DNA of 53,027 nucleotides from positions 1 through 53,027 of the forward strand of contig JANWIR010000071.1 in the NCBI GenBank assembly GCA_025449805.1. Direction: 5' to 3'. This document shows, one piece after another, positions 40,137 to 50,445 of this stretch. Position numbers and translations under genes: made by a program. Below the pieces are notes generated by a model, which was given only the letters and a program-made list of their open reading frames with translations, searched no databases and was not told the origin of the DNA. How positions within the stretch are numbered: the first letter of the stretch is position 1; each line of letters starts with the position of its first letter. The DNA is from Acidimicrobiales bacterium (GTDB lineage Bacteria > Actinomycetota > Acidimicrobiia > Acidimicrobiales > RAAP-2).

Positions 40137-42732
40137 CGTCGTGCGAACCGTGGTGAACATCACCGTCAATGGTGTGGCCGTCGAGGCTAAACCCGGTGAA
40201 CTCCTCATTGAGGCCGCCGAGCGGGCGGGGAACTACGTCCCACGCTTTTGTTACCACCCCCGGATGGAACCGGTCGGGATGTGTCGGATGTGCCTCGTGG
40301 AGGTGGACGGCCCGCGCGGCGCCACGCTGCAGCCCGCGTGCTACCTACGGGTGAATGAGGGCATGAACGTCACCACCGACTCCGACAAGGTGAAAAAGGC
40401 CCAAGACGGCGTGTTGGAGTTCTTGCTGGCCAATCACCCGCTCGACTGCCCGGTGTGCGACAAGGGCGGCGAGTGTCCGTTGCAGGACCAGACGCTCGCG
40501 CACGGTTCGGGCGAGACGCGCTTTATTGAAGAGAAGCGCCACTTCGTCAAGCCCATTGAAATCGGCGAACTCGTACTTCTGGACCGCGAACGTTGCATCC
40601 AGTGCGCGCGGTGCACTCGGTTTTCCGCCGAGGTCGCCGGTGACGCCGAGATCGCGTTCTCGGGTCGCGGCGACCAGATCGAAGTCGCGCCGTCGCCCAC
40701 GAAGCCCTTCGACTCGATCTTCTCGGGTAACACGGTGCAGATCTGTCCCGTGGGGGCCCTGACCGCCAAGCCCTATCGCTTCACCGCGCGCCCCTGGGAC
40801 CTCGAACAGGTCGAAAGTACCTGCACGACGTGCGCCGTGGGCTGTCGCGTCGCGGTGCAGTCCTCGGGGAACCGCCTCACCCGTGTTCTCGGAGTGGACT
40901 CGGATCCGGTCAATCACGGTTGGCTCTGCGACAAGGGCCGCTTCACGCTCGACGCGATCGACGGTCACGAAGGGGAGAGCGACCTTCTGAGCGCCGCGAC
41001 GCGCGTGACCCAACCACACATTCGCCGTGACGGTGCGCTCGTGGCCGTGTCGTGGAGCGAAGCACTGCGCGAGGCGGCCCGTATCTTGAGCGACGCGGCG
41101 GCGACGCCCAACGGTGTGGGCGCCATCGGCGGCGCGGCGTTGACCAATGAAGGGGCCTTCGCCTGGGAGCGATTCGTGCGCGGCGTGCTCGGCAGTGACC
41201 ACCTCGACGCGCAGTACGGTGACGGACTCGACGGGGCCCTGGTGCAGGCGCTGCCCGGCGCCACCATCGACGAGGCCGCGAGTGCGAACACCATCGTGAC
41301 GTTGGGCGGCGACCTTCGCCAAGAACTCCCGGTGCTGTTCTTGCGACTGCGCGAATCGCTGGTGAAGGGCACCAGCAAATTGGTCGCGATTCGCGAGGGG
41401 GAGAACCCCTTCGCGGAGTTGACCTCGGTGGAGCTCAACGTGCGACCCGGGGAAGTGGCGCGACTGGCCTCGGCGCTGGCTGATGAGCACGTCGCCCTGG
41501 GCGTCGACGCGCTGAACAGTGAGTTCGAGCTCGCCGAAGCGCGCGCGCTCCTCGGCGGCGACGGCGCGGGCGTGGTCTTCGTGGTGGGTCGCGCAAACCT
41601 CGCCGAGAGTCCCGCCGTGACTGAGCGGGCGCTGCGGATCCTGGCCGAACGTTTTCCGGCGGCGCGCTTTCTCGTGGGCCTACGACGCGCCAACGTACGT
41701 GGCGCGCTGGACATGGGTCTCGCCCCGTCGCTGCGACCGGGTCGCACGTACCTCGCCGACAATGGTCGTGACGCGTTGGCCCAGCTGCGCGCGCTACGCG
41801 AGGGCGAACAATCGGCCGTGTTACTGCTCGGGGGCTGTCTCGTTGGCAACGTGCTTGACGACCAGGGCGCCCGCGACGCGCTCGAACGCGCCAACGTGGT
41901 CGTCGTGACGGGTCACGGCGGACAGACCTTGGCCTACGCCGACGTCGTCCTACCCGCCCTCGTCGCGCACGAGCGAGCGGGCACGGTCACCAACATTGAG
42001 GGTCGCGTCACCGCACTGGCGCCCAAGCTGGCCGGCCCCGGTTCGGCCTGGCACGACGTCGCCATCGCCGCCGAACTCGCGGAGCAGTGTGGCCAGTCCC
42101 TCGGTCTCACCTCCGTCGAACAGACCGCGCGCACGATTGAAGAGACCACGGGTTACCCCAGCGCCAGCGTGCTGACGGCCGGGGCGAGCGACGGGCTCTT
42201 GGTGGGCGGCTCGACCGACGGCGCGCGTCGTCGACCCCTCGACCCGATGGCGATTCCCGGCATCCGTTCGGTCGCCGGGAGTGGACTGGGCGAGTACGCG
42301 GGCGCGATCCGCCACCTCGACACACCACGCCGCGGTTCAGCCACCAGCGCGACGTTGCGTGACGTGGCGGCGGGACGCGAACTCGACGTACCACGTCCCA
42401 ACTCCTACGCCTTCGCGCTCGTGGTCGAGCGACGACTCTACGACCGCGGCATCGCGATGCAGGGCTCACCGGCGTTAGCGAACTTGGTGGCAACCCCCAC
42501 GATCGCCGTGTCGGCGAAGGATCTTGATCGACTCGGGGTGCGCGAGGGCGAATCCGTGAACGTCGTGGGCCCCCGCGGCACGATGGTGCTCACGGTGAGC
42601 GCTGCGTCGTGCGCCCGCGCCACGGCCCACGTCGCCTTTGGGGCTCGCACCGCCGAGGGCGCGACCCAGTCCTGGCACGCGCTCATCGATCCCGACGCGC
42701 TGGTCAACGAAGTTCGTTTGGAGACCCGATGA
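40129..42732 (+). CDS. nuoG: NADH-quinone oxidoreductase subunit G
   Basis: An 867-residue subunit. The N-terminal ferredoxin domain has CYHPRMEPVGMCRMCLVEVDG (N1b). CPVCDKGGECPLQDQ with the preceding His forms the next site, CIQCARCTRFS and a later ICPVGAL bind 4Fe-4S. A molybdopterin-oxidoreductase-like domain fills the rest; its CTTCAVGCRV cysteines (CxxCxxxC) could hold the extra N7-type cluster. The C-terminus has the ASP-decarboxylase-like molydop-binding fold. Confidence 0.95.
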   Translation: MTDVVRTVVNITVNGVAVEAKPGELLIEAAERAGNYVPRFCYHPRMEPVGMCRMCLVEVDGPRGATLQPACYLRVNEGMNVTTDSDKVKKAQDGVLEFLLANHPLDCPVCDKGGECPLQDQTLAHGSGETRFIEEKRHFVKPIEIGELVLLDRERCIQCARCTRFSAEVAGDAEIAFSGRGDQIEVAPSPTKPFDSIFSGNTVQICPVGALTAKPYRFTARPWDLEQVESTCTTCAVGCRVAVQSSGNRLTRVLGVDSDPVNHGWLCDKGRFTLDAIDGHEGESDLLSAATRVTQPHIRRDGALVAVSWSEALREAARILSDAAATPNGVGAIGGAALTNEGAFAWERFVRGVLGSDHLDAQYGDGLDGALVQALPGATIDEAASANTIVTLGGDLRQELPVLFLRLRESLVKGTSKLVAIREGENPFAELTSVELNVRPGEVARLASALADEHVALGVDALNSEFELAEARALLGGDGAGVVFVVGRANLAESPAVTERALRILAERFPAARFLVGLRRANVRGALDMGLAPSLRPGRTYLADNGRDALAQLRALREGEQSAVLLLGGCLVGNVLDDQGARDALERANVVVVTGHGGQTLAYADVVLPALVAHERAGTVTNIEGRVTALAPKLAGPGSAWHDVAIAAELAEQCGQSLGLTSVEQTARTIEETTGYPSASVLTAGASDGLLVGGSTDGARRRPLDPMAIPGIRSVAGSGLGEYAGAIRHLDTPRRGSATSATLRDVAAGRELDVPRPNSYAFALVVERRLYDRGIAMQGSPALANLVATPTIAVSAKDLDRLGVREGESVNVVGPRGTMVLTVSAASCARATAHVAFGARTAEGATQSWHALIDPDALVNEVRLETR

Positions 42733-43958
42733 ATCTCGCGAGCGTCGACCCTCTCTACAGCCACGGCGTCACCGGCGTCGTGCTCTTGATCGTGCTCATC
42801 AAAGTTCTCGTGGGCTTTGGCGCGATTATGGGCGCGGTGACGCTGATGATCTGGTTCGAGCGCAAGGCCATCTCCGACATGCAAAGTCGCATCGGTCCGC
42901 AACGCTGGGGCCCCTTCGGCATCCTGCAGACCCTGGCCGACGGCATCAAGTTGTTCTTTAAAGAGGACCTCGTCCCCGCCGAGGCCGACCGCTTCGTTTT
43001 CAAATTGGCGCCCTACCTAACCTTGGTGCCGGCACTCATTACGTTCTCCATCGTGCCGCTCGGGGGCACCCTCACCATTGGTGGGCACCGCGTCATGTTG
43101 CAGGTGGCGAATCCGCCAATGGGGATTCTCATCATGCTCGCGATGTCGGGCATCTCGGTGTACGGCGTCATGCTTGCCGGCTGGGCGTCGGGCTCGAAGT
43201 ACCCCCTCATCTCATCGGTGCGCGCGAGTGCGCAGATGATCAGCTACGAAGCGGCGCTCGGTATGACCATCGTGACGGTGATTCTGGTGACCGGCTCACT
43301 GTCCACCCACGACATCGTGACCGCCCAGGCACACGGCGTGTGGCACTGGAACTTGATTCGTCTCGGGTTCGTCCCCTTCGCCGTCTTCTTGATTGCGATC
43401 ACCGCCGAGCTCAATCGTCCGCCCTTTGACACGGTGGAGGCGGAGAGTGAGTTGGTTGGCGGATTCGCGACCGAGTATTCGTCGCTGCGCTTCGCGTTGT
43501 TCTACCTCGCCGAATTCATGAACACGATCACCATGTCGGCGATCATCGTGACGCTCTTCTTCGGGGGACCGGCGGGGTGGATTCCGCCCGTGCCGCACCT
43601 GAAGTGGATCTTTCCGATTATCTGGTTCGTCGCGAAGACGACCTTTTTCGCCTTTTGCTACATCTGGTTTCGAGCGGCCCTGCCGCGTTTCCGTTACGAC
43701 CAGGTCATGGACCTCGGTTGGAAGCGGTTGATTCCCTTGAGTCTGGGCTGGATGCTGATCGTGGCGGGATTCCTCGTTCGCCCGGGCTGGGGTCTGGTGA
43801 TGGCCGCGTTGGTGCTCCTCGCGTCCGTGGTACTCGCGCGCGCGTTTGATCTGGGGCATCGTCGCGAGGTGGGTCCCGACTCGGTGCTCGGCGCCGTGGG
43901 TCGACGTCCGTTGCCCGGTGAGGTACTGCGCACATTGACCGACCGTGAGGGGGCGTAA
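42729..43958 (+). CDS. nuoH: NADH-quinone oxidoreductase subunit H
   Basis: A 409-residue membrane subunit joining the arms, with eight or more helices. WFERKAISDMQSRIGPQRWGPFGILQTLADGIKLFFKED and AELNRPPFDTVEAESELVGGFATEYSS are near-invariant. The ATG overlaps the nuoG stop; the earlier frame from 42609 is inside nuoG. The C-terminal tail beyond the last helix is about 50 residues. Confidence 0.96.
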   Translation: MNLASVDPLYSHGVTGVVLLIVLIKVLVGFGAIMGAVTLMIWFERKAISDMQSRIGPQRWGPFGILQTLADGIKLFFKEDLVPAEADRFVFKLAPYLTLVPALITFSIVPLGGTLTIGGHRVMLQVANPPMGILIMLAMSGISVYGVMLAGWASGSKYPLISSVRASAQMISYEAALGMTIVTVILVTGSLSTHDIVTAQAHGVWHWNLIRLGFVPFAVFLIAITAELNRPPFDTVEAESELVGGFATEYSSLRFALFYLAEFMNTITMSAIIVTLFFGGPAGWIPPVPHLKWIFPIIWFVAKTTFFAFCYIWFRAALPRFRYDQVMDLGWKRLIPLSLGWMLIVAGFLVRPGWGLVMAALVLLASVVLARAFDLGHRREVGPDSVLGAVGRRPLPGEVLRTLTDREGA

Positions 43959-44713
43959 TGGCGAAGTCCCTCGACTTCTTCGGCGGCTTCAAGTTGACGA
44001 TTCGTCACCTCACGCGTCCGCGCGTGACGGTGAGCTACCCCCAGGCCAAGCGCCCCAAGCAGCCGCGTCAGCACGGTCGTCACGTCTTGAACCGCTACGA
44101 AGACGGCATGGAGAAGTGCATTGGTTGTGAGCTGTGCGCGGGAGTCTGTCCGGTGAACTGCATTCACGTTCGCGGACTCGATAACCCACCCGATCACCCC
44201 GTCAGCCCCGGCGAGCGCTACGGCTACGTCTACGAGATCAACTACTTGCGGTGCATTCACTGCGATCTGTGCGTGGAGGCCTGCCCGACCCAGGCGATCA
44301 CCGAGTCGAAGATGTTCGAGTTCTCCTTCACCAATCGGGCCGACGCCATTTACACCAAGGCCGAACTCCTCGTGGACGACCAGGGCTTCCCGCAGCGACT
44401 GCCCTGGGAAGACTGGCGCGAGGGCGAAGCGGCGATGACCGGCGGTTGGATGCGCGCCACCTCACCGTCGGGCGTAGCCGCCTACGAAGGCGTCGTGCAG
44501 TGGACCGGCGATTTGGGTGCCGGCGTGCGCGCCGCCGAAGCCGGCCAAAATGAGGCCGCGCGCGACGACGTCGCCACCGGTTCAAAGGCCCTGCGCCGGG
44601 TCTTTTCCAAGCACCTCCAGCCCGACGACGTGCCGAGCGATCTGCGTGGTCTGGTGGGACGACTCAACGAACTCAAAGCCAAACTGCCCAAGCGGACCAA
44701 GGCGGCGTCGTGA
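43958..44713 (+). CDS. nuoI: NADH-quinone oxidoreductase subunit I
   Basis: A 251-residue ferredoxin-type subunit with two 4Fe-4S motifs, CIGCELCAGVCPVNCI and CIHCDLCVEACPTQAI, carrying clusters N6a and N6b. The C-terminal extension of about 70 residues, acidic then basic, exceeds the usual length. Starts one base into the nuoH stop (TAATG). Confidence 0.95.
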   Translation: MAKSLDFFGGFKLTIRHLTRPRVTVSYPQAKRPKQPRQHGRHVLNRYEDGMEKCIGCELCAGVCPVNCIHVRGLDNPPDHPVSPGERYGYVYEINYLRCIHCDLCVEACPTQAITESKMFEFSFTNRADAIYTKAELLVDDQGFPQRLPWEDWREGEAAMTGGWMRATSPSGVAAYEGVVQWTGDLGAGVRAAEAGQNEAARDDVATGSKALRRVFSKHLQPDDVPSDLRGLVGRLNELKAKLPKRTKAAS

Positions 44714-45303
44714 TCGCGGCGGCCTACAGCGCAGCCGGCGTACTGGTCTTCGTGACGGCCTCGACCCTGATTCTGGTCGGGGCGATCGGGGTCATTGCCG
44801 TCAAAAATCCCGTGCACGCCGCGATCAGTTTGATCGTGACGCTCTTTGGCGTGGCCGTGGCCTTCGTCGCGCAGTCGGCCGACTTCCTCGCCGCGGTGCA
44901 GATCATTGTTTACGCCGGGGCCATTGTCGTGCTGTTCTTGTTCGTCATTATGTTCTTGGGCGTTGATCGACGCGACGACGTGCGCGTCGAAGCACTGGTG
45001 GGTCAGCGACCTCTCGCGCTCGCGGGCGTACTGATTACGATCGCCGGCCTGATTACCTTGATGGCCCGATCGCACTGGGTGACCGGCGCGACCAGCGTGT
45101 CGACCACCGGGGCGCCCCTCGCCACGGGTCAGGGTAACGTCCGACAACTCGGCACCGCGGTCTTCACGACCGACCTGTTCGCCTTCGAGGCGACCGCCGT
45201 GTTGTTGATCATCGCGGTCGTCGGCGCCGTGTTGCTCGCGCGTCGTGAACGGCGCGTGGACGACACCTTCGACGATGAGCGCAACGTGGAGGTGAGCTCG
45301 TGA
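44710..45303 (+). CDS. nuoJ: NADH-quinone oxidoreductase subunit J
   Basis: A 197-residue membrane subunit with five helices. [56 protein letters not shown] is the family core. GTG start overlapping nuoI (GTGA). Confidence 0.94.
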   Translation: MIAAAYSAAGVLVFVTASTLILVGAIGVIAVKNPVHAAISLIVTLFGVAVAFVAQSADFLAAVQIIVYAGAIVVLFLFVIMFLGVDRRDDVRVEALVGQRPLALAGVLITIAGLITLMARSHWVTGATSVSTTGAPLATGQGNVRQLGTAVFTTDLFAFEATAVLLIIAVVGAVLLARRERRVDDTFDDERNVEVSS

Positions 45304-45605
45304 ACGTTCCCGCCGCGTGGTATCTGGTGGTTGGCGCGTTGCTCTTCGGAGTGGGCGCCTACGGTCTCTTGACGCGTCGCAGCGCCCTCATCATGTTCAT
45401 GTGCATCGAACTGATGCTCAACGCGGTCAACCTCACCTTCGTCACCTTCTCGCGCACCTTGAGTGACGTGGCCGGACAGGCCAGCGTCTTCTTCGTGATG
45501 GTGGTCGCGGCCGCCGAGGTGACCGTCGGACTGGGCATCGTGGTGGCGGTCTTTCGCCGTCGGGCCTCGACGTCAATCGATGAGATGTCGGAGTTGCACG
45601 GCTGA
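45300..45605 (+). CDS. nuoK: NADH-quinone oxidoreductase subunit K
   Basis: A 101-residue, three-helix subunit with Glu residues in membrane helices ([14 protein letters not shown] and [21 protein letters not shown]) that belong to the proton path. GTG start overlapping nuoJ (GTGA). Confidence 0.95.
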   Translation: MNVPAAWYLVVGALLFGVGAYGLLTRRSALIMFMCIELMLNAVNLTFVTFSRTLSDVAGQASVFFVMVVAAAEVTVGLGIVVAVFRRRASTSIDEMSELHG

Positions 45606-47476
45606 TGGCGACCCTCGCGACGCTCATTGTTTTGCTGCCCTTGGCCGGATTCTTGTACGTGCTGTCGGCGGGTGCGCGCCAGGGCGAGCGCGCCATTGGC
45701 GTGGTCGCGACCGGGGTCGTCGCCGGAAGCTTTCTCGCGTCGGTGGCGGCCTTCTTCGTCTTGATTCATCACGCGTCGCGTGAGGTCACGGTACAACTGT
45801 TCACTTGGTTTGACGTGGGCACCCTGCACGTGTCGGTCGCGCTGTTGGTCGACCCACTCTCTATCACCATGTGCCTTTTCGTGACGGGCATCTCGGCACT
45901 CATTCACCTGTACTCAACGAGTTACATGCACGGCGAAAAGGACTTTCGCAAGTTCTTTTTGTACCTCAACCTCTTCGTTTTTTCGATGCTCGTGTTGGTC
46001 TTGGCGAACAACCTGGTGCTGACCTTCGTCGGGTGGGAGGGCGTGGGCGTCTGCTCGTACTGGCTCGTGAGCTACTACTTCGATCGCGATAGCGCGGCGT
46101 CGGCCGGCAAGAAGGCCTTCCTCTACAACCGCGTGGGTGACGTGGGCCTGCTCTACGCGATGTTCTTGTTGTTCAATCACCTGCACACGTTGAACTACCT
46201 CGACGTCTTTCAGCGCGTGGGTTCGCTCTCGGGCTCGACGGCCACGCTCATCGTCTTGGCCCTGCTCCTCGGCGCCACCGGCAAGAGCGCGCAGATTCCA
46301 CTCTTTAACTGGCTACCCGACGCCATGGAAGGTCCCACGCCGGTCTCGGCCCTCATTCACGCCGCCACGATGGTCACCGCGGGCGTCTACCTGCTCGTGC
46401 GCATGTCGCCGGTCTTGACGCTGTCGTCGAGCGGCCGACTCACCATCGCGATAATCGGGGGCGTGACGGCCTTCGTCGCGGCCACCATCGCGACGGCCCA
46501 AAAGGACATCAAGAAGGTGCTCGCCTTTTCGACGGTCTCTCAGATTGGCTACATGGTGCTCGCGGTGGGCGTAGGCGCTTACGGGGCGGCCCTCTTCTTG
46601 ATGGTCGCGCACGCCTTCTATAAGGCCCTGCTCTTCTTGGGTTCGGGCTCCATCATCCACTCGCTCAACGGTGAACAGGACCTGCGAAAAATGGGCGCGC
46701 TGCAACGCTTCTTGCCCCTGACGTTCCCGACGTTCCTCGTTGGCTGGCTCGCGATCTCGGGCGTACCGCCCTTCGCCGGATTCTGGGCCAAGGGTGACGT
46801 GCTCACCAACGCCTACAGCCACGACAAACTGCTGTGGCTGTTGGGATTAGTAACGGCCATTCTCACCGCGTACTACATGACGCGACTGTTCGTGCTCACC
46901 TTCCGCGGCAACGAACGATTCCGCGAGGTGACCCATGGTCACGACCCCCACGAATCACCCTGGCCCATGACTCTGCCGCTGCTCGTGCTGGCCGCCCTCG
47001 CGGTGCTCGGGGGACTCATCGACCTGCCGTGGGCGCACGGTCGCAGCCTGGCCACCTTCCTCGCGCCAACCTTCGGCTACGTTGCGCCGACGCACGCACT
47101 TTCGACGACCACGCAGTGGGGGCTCGCGGTCGTCGACGTGGCCGCCGCCGTTATTGGACTGGTCGCGGCCGTCACCATCTGGCGCGATCGCGTGAGTTCC
47201 AACCGGTACGAAAAGACCTTCTTCGAAAAGGTGTGGTACTGGGACGACGCCTACGACGCGACGGTGGGTCGACCCTTGACGCACGCCGCCATCTACGCCG
47301 ATCGCGTGATCGAACCGCGCGTGCTCGACGGCGCCGTGGCCGGCGTCGCGGGTTCTGCCCGCCGTAGCGCGCTTGGTCTGCGCAAGGTGCAGTCGGGCTT
47401 CGCGCGTCACTACGCGCTGGCCATGGTGCTCGGTACCGCGGTCATCGTGGTGTACCTCGTCGCGAGGGTGGGTTAA
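45605..47476 (+). CDS. nuoL: NADH-quinone oxidoreductase subunit L
   Basis: A 623-residue antiporter-like subunit. GWEGVGVCSYWLVSYYFDRDSAASAGKKAFLYNRVGD, GKSAQIPLFNWLPDAMEGPTPVSALIHAATMVTAG and the lateral-helix C-terminus are present. The start shares a base with the nuoK stop. Confidence 0.96.
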   Translation: MATLATLIVLLPLAGFLYVLSAGARQGERAIGVVATGVVAGSFLASVAAFFVLIHHASREVTVQLFTWFDVGTLHVSVALLVDPLSITMCLFVTGISALIHLYSTSYMHGEKDFRKFFLYLNLFVFSMLVLVLANNLVLTFVGWEGVGVCSYWLVSYYFDRDSAASAGKKAFLYNRVGDVGLLYAMFLLFNHLHTLNYLDVFQRVGSLSGSTATLIVLALLLGATGKSAQIPLFNWLPDAMEGPTPVSALIHAATMVTAGVYLLVRMSPVLTLSSSGRLTIAIIGGVTAFVAATIATAQKDIKKVLAFSTVSQIGYMVLAVGVGAYGAALFLMVAHAFYKALLFLGSGSIIHSLNGEQDLRKMGALQRFLPLTFPTFLVGWLAISGVPPFAGFWAKGDVLTNAYSHDKLLWLLGLVTAILTAYYMTRLFVLTFRGNERFREVTHGHDPHESPWPMTLPLLVLAALAVLGGLIDLPWAHGRSLATFLAPTFGYVAPTHALSTTTQWGLAVVDVAAAVIGLVAAVTIWRDRVSSNRYEKTFFEKVWYWDDAYDATVGRPLTHAAIYADRVIEPRVLDGAVAGVAGSARRSALGLRKVQSGFARHYALAMVLGTAVIVVYLVARVG

Positions 47477-48973
47477 ATGCACTCCAGTTGGTGGCTCAGT
47501 GCTCTTCTCGTCGTACCGCTCCTGGGCGCGGCGGGAGCACTCTTACTTCGACGTACGGGTCGGGCCTACGGGGTCGCGCTCGCGAGCGCCGGGGTGGAGT
47601 TGGCGATCGCCGTGGCGGTCGCGTTCCTGTACAACCCGCACCTGAAGGGCACCGGGACCTTCGATTTTGCGACGCGACACGTACTCTCCGCGCCATTCGG
47701 CCTGGCCTACGACGTGTCGCTCGACGGCATCTCGCTGTTGATGGTCGTGCTCACCGCGTTAGTGGTCTTCGTAGCGCTGGCCGGTGCCCGCGAACGACGG
47801 CGCGAGGCGTCCTTCGTCACCTGGCTGCTGCTCTTGACCTCGGCGACGATGGGGAGTTTTCTCGCGCACGACCTGCTCGAGTTCTTTATCTTCTTTGAGT
47901 TCACCCTCGTGCCGTGCTACTTCATCATCGCCCAGTGGGGCGGTCCCGAGCGCGCGCGCGCCGCGCTGAAGTTCTTCGTCTACACCTTCACGGGATCGGC
48001 CTTCCTCTTCGCGGGGCTGCTCTACCTCGGCTTCGAGCACCAGCACCAGAGTGGTGGGGCGCTCACCTTCGCGAATGACGCGCTCGCGAGTACGACGTTG
48101 ACGCACTCGGCGTCGGTGTGGCTCTTCGTGGCCTTCGCGATTGCCTTCGCGGTGAAGTCCCCCCTGTGGCCACTGCACACGTGGTCGCCGTTGACCTACG
48201 CCGAGGCGCCCACCGCCGGCTCCATTGAGCTTTCGGCGCTCCTCGCGAAGCTCGGCACGTACGGCATGATTCGTTTCGCCGTGGGACTCTTCCCGGGAGC
48301 GCTGGCGAGCGTGCGGCCCATCATGTTGACGCTCGCCGTCATCTCCATTCTCTACGGATCGTTGGTGGCCTGCGCGACGCCGGACCTCAAGCGACTGATC
48401 GCCTACTCCTCGCTCGCCCAGATGGGCTTCATCATCCTGGGCGTGATGTCGGGCTCGAGGATTGCCCTAGTGGGTGCGTTGTTGTTGATGTTCAACCACG
48501 GCGTGATCACGATTGGCTTCTTCGTGATCGTGGGCTTTCTCGAACAGCGTCGAGGGACCTTCACGATCCGCGACCTGCGCGGTCTGCAAGGTCCCGCGCC
48601 GGTCATGGCCGCGCTCTTCACCGTGGTCATGCTGGCCTCGATTGGCCTGCCGGGGTTGTCCGGTTTTATTAGTGAGTACTTCATCTTGATCGGCACCTTC
48701 GCGACGCACGCCTGGTGGGCCGCGGTGGCCACGCTGGGCGTGGCCGGGTCGGCCGCGTACCTCCTTTGGGCCTACCAACGGGTCTTTCACGGACCGAGCG
48801 ATGAGGCCAACGCGCACGTGCACGACGTGACGAACCGCGAACGCTGGGTCTTGGTGCCCGTCGTGGTTCTGATCGTGGCGCTCGGCGTCTTCCCGCGTCC
48901 GGTCATTGATCGGATTACGCCTTCGGTGACCCAGTTGGTCGCCCACGTAGAGCCGGCGGGGCTGACCAAATGA
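47477..48973 (+). CDS. nuoM: NADH-quinone oxidoreductase subunit M
   Basis: A 498-residue antiporter-like subunit. LLEFFIFFEFTLVPCYFIIAQWGG contains the key Glu of the fourth helix region, and AVKSPLWPLHTWSPLTYAEAPTAGSIELSALLAKLGTYG is conserved. Starts directly after nuoL. Confidence 0.96.
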   Translation: MHSSWWLSALLVVPLLGAAGALLLRRTGRAYGVALASAGVELAIAVAVAFLYNPHLKGTGTFDFATRHVLSAPFGLAYDVSLDGISLLMVVLTALVVFVALAGARERRREASFVTWLLLLTSATMGSFLAHDLLEFFIFFEFTLVPCYFIIAQWGGPERARAALKFFVYTFTGSAFLFAGLLYLGFEHQHQSGGALTFANDALASTTLTHSASVWLFVAFAIAFAVKSPLWPLHTWSPLTYAEAPTAGSIELSALLAKLGTYGMIRFAVGLFPGALASVRPIMLTLAVISILYGSLVACATPDLKRLIAYSSLAQMGFIILGVMSGSRIALVGALLLMFNHGVITIGFFVIVGFLEQRRGTFTIRDLRGLQGPAPVMAALFTVVMLASIGLPGLSGFISEYFILIGTFATHAWWAAVATLGVAGSAAYLLWAYQRVFHGPSDEANAHVHDVTNRERWVLVPVVVLIVALGVFPRPVIDRITPSVTQLVAHVEPAGLTK

Positions 48974-50445
48974 CCCTCCACGTTCCCTCGATCCACTACC
49001 TGGCGCTGCTGCCGATCTTCATCTTTTTCGGCGCGGCCCTCGTGTTGATGGTGGCCTCGGCGCTAAGCGCCAAGAATTTTTCGCCGCGACTGGCGACCTC
49101 AACGACGGTGCTCGCGAGCGTCGCGGTGCTCGTGGTGACGATCGCGCAGTGGTCCTACGTCGCGCACCACGGCGCGACGACGACCATCGCCCACGCGTTG
49201 GTGTTCGACGACTTCTCGATTCTGGCGACGGCGGTCATCGCCGCGTCGATGCTGCTCAGCGCCCTCGTGGCGCACGATTGGGCGATTCGCGAACGCGTCG
49301 TTGGCGTGGACTATCACGTGCTGGCGCTCGCGGCGAGCGCTGGCGCCATGGTCATGGCCCAGGCCAACGACCTCGTGGTGATCTTCCTCGGTTTGGAGAT
49401 GCTGTCGCTGGGCCTGTACGTCCTGGTGGCTTTCGATCGACACCGCGCGGCCTCCTCGGAGGCGGCGCTGAAGTACTTCTTGCTCGGGGGCTTCGCGTCC
49501 GCGATCTTCGTCTACGGCGCGGCGCTGGTCTACGGCGCGACGGGTTCCACCAACGTCTCGTCCATTGCGTACTTCTTGGGCCAGAACATCTTGTTGCGTC
49601 CGGGTCTGCTCTACGCCGGTGGCGCACTGTTGTTAATTGGCTTTGCGTTTAAGGTGGCCGCCGTACCCTTCCACGCGTGGTCGCCCGACGTCTACCAGGG
49701 CGCGCCGACGCCGGTGACGGGCTTCATGGCCTCCATCGTGAAGGTGGGCGCCTTCGCCGCACTGATACGCGTTCTGCTGAGCGCCCTGGGCACGCAGATG
49801 GACACGTGGCGGCCGATTCTGTGGGCGTTGATCGCGCTCACCTGCCTGCTCGGCGCGGTCGTTGCGCTGGTGCAACGCGACCTGAAGCGCCTCTTGGCCT
49901 ATTCGTCGATCAACCAGGCCGGTTTCATGTTGCTCGGCGTGTGGAGCGCCAACGTCCGTGGCGTAGCGGGCACGATGTTCTACGTCGCGACGTACGCGCC
50001 AGTCGTGATCGCGACCTTCGCCATCGTCACCGTCGTCGGGGGCGTGGGTGACGAGCACCACTCAATCGAGCACTACCGCGGACTCGCGCGTCGCCAACCC
50101 TGGCTGGGGGCGGCGCTCGCGGTGTTGCTGTTGAGCCAGTTGGGCGCGCCGCTGACGGTGGGCTTCTACGCGAAGTACGCCGTATTAGTGGCCGCGCTCG
50201 ACGCCGGCGGCGGCGCCCTCGCGCTGATCGCCCTACTCAGTGCCGCGATCGCCGCGTACTTCTACCTTCGTTTCGCTCTCACGCTCTACGAGGAATCCGA
50301 CCACGACGACGCGTCGCGCGTCGCGGTGCCGCGTGCCAGTGTCGTGGTGATCGCCGTTGGCGTGATCGTTGCCGTACTCTTTGGACTCTGGCCCGGTCCT
50401 CTGGCGACGTGGGCCCAGCACGCGACGCTGCTTTTCTTGCCGTGA
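48970..50445 (+). CDS. nuoN: NADH-quinone oxidoreductase subunit N
   Basis: A 491-residue antiporter-like subunit. LVVIFLGLEMLSLGLYVLVAFDR, AALKYFLLGGFASAIFVYGAAL and AAVPFHAWSPDVYQGAPTPVTGFMASIVKVGAFAAL are typical. ATG overlaps nuoM. It ends the standard nuo order and its TGA overlaps an ATP-grasp gene. Confidence 0.96.
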   Translation: MTLHVPSIHYLALLPIFIFFGAALVLMVASALSAKNFSPRLATSTTVLASVAVLVVTIAQWSYVAHHGATTTIAHALVFDDFSILATAVIAASMLLSALVAHDWAIRERVVGVDYHVLALAASAGAMVMAQANDLVVIFLGLEMLSLGLYVLVAFDRHRAASSEAALKYFLLGGFASAIFVYGAALVYGATGSTNVSSIAYFLGQNILLRPGLLYAGGALLLIGFAFKVAAVPFHAWSPDVYQGAPTPVTGFMASIVKVGAFAALIRVLLSALGTQMDTWRPILWALIALTCLLGAVVALVQRDLKRLLAYSSINQAGFMLLGVWSANVRGVAGTMFYVATYAPVVIATFAIVTVVGGVGDEHHSIEHYRGLARRQPWLGAALAVLLLSQLGAPLTVGFYAKYAVLVAALDAGGGALALIALLSAAIAAYFYLRFALTLYEESDHDDASRVAVPRASVVVIAVGVIVAVLFGLWPGPLATWAQHATLLFLP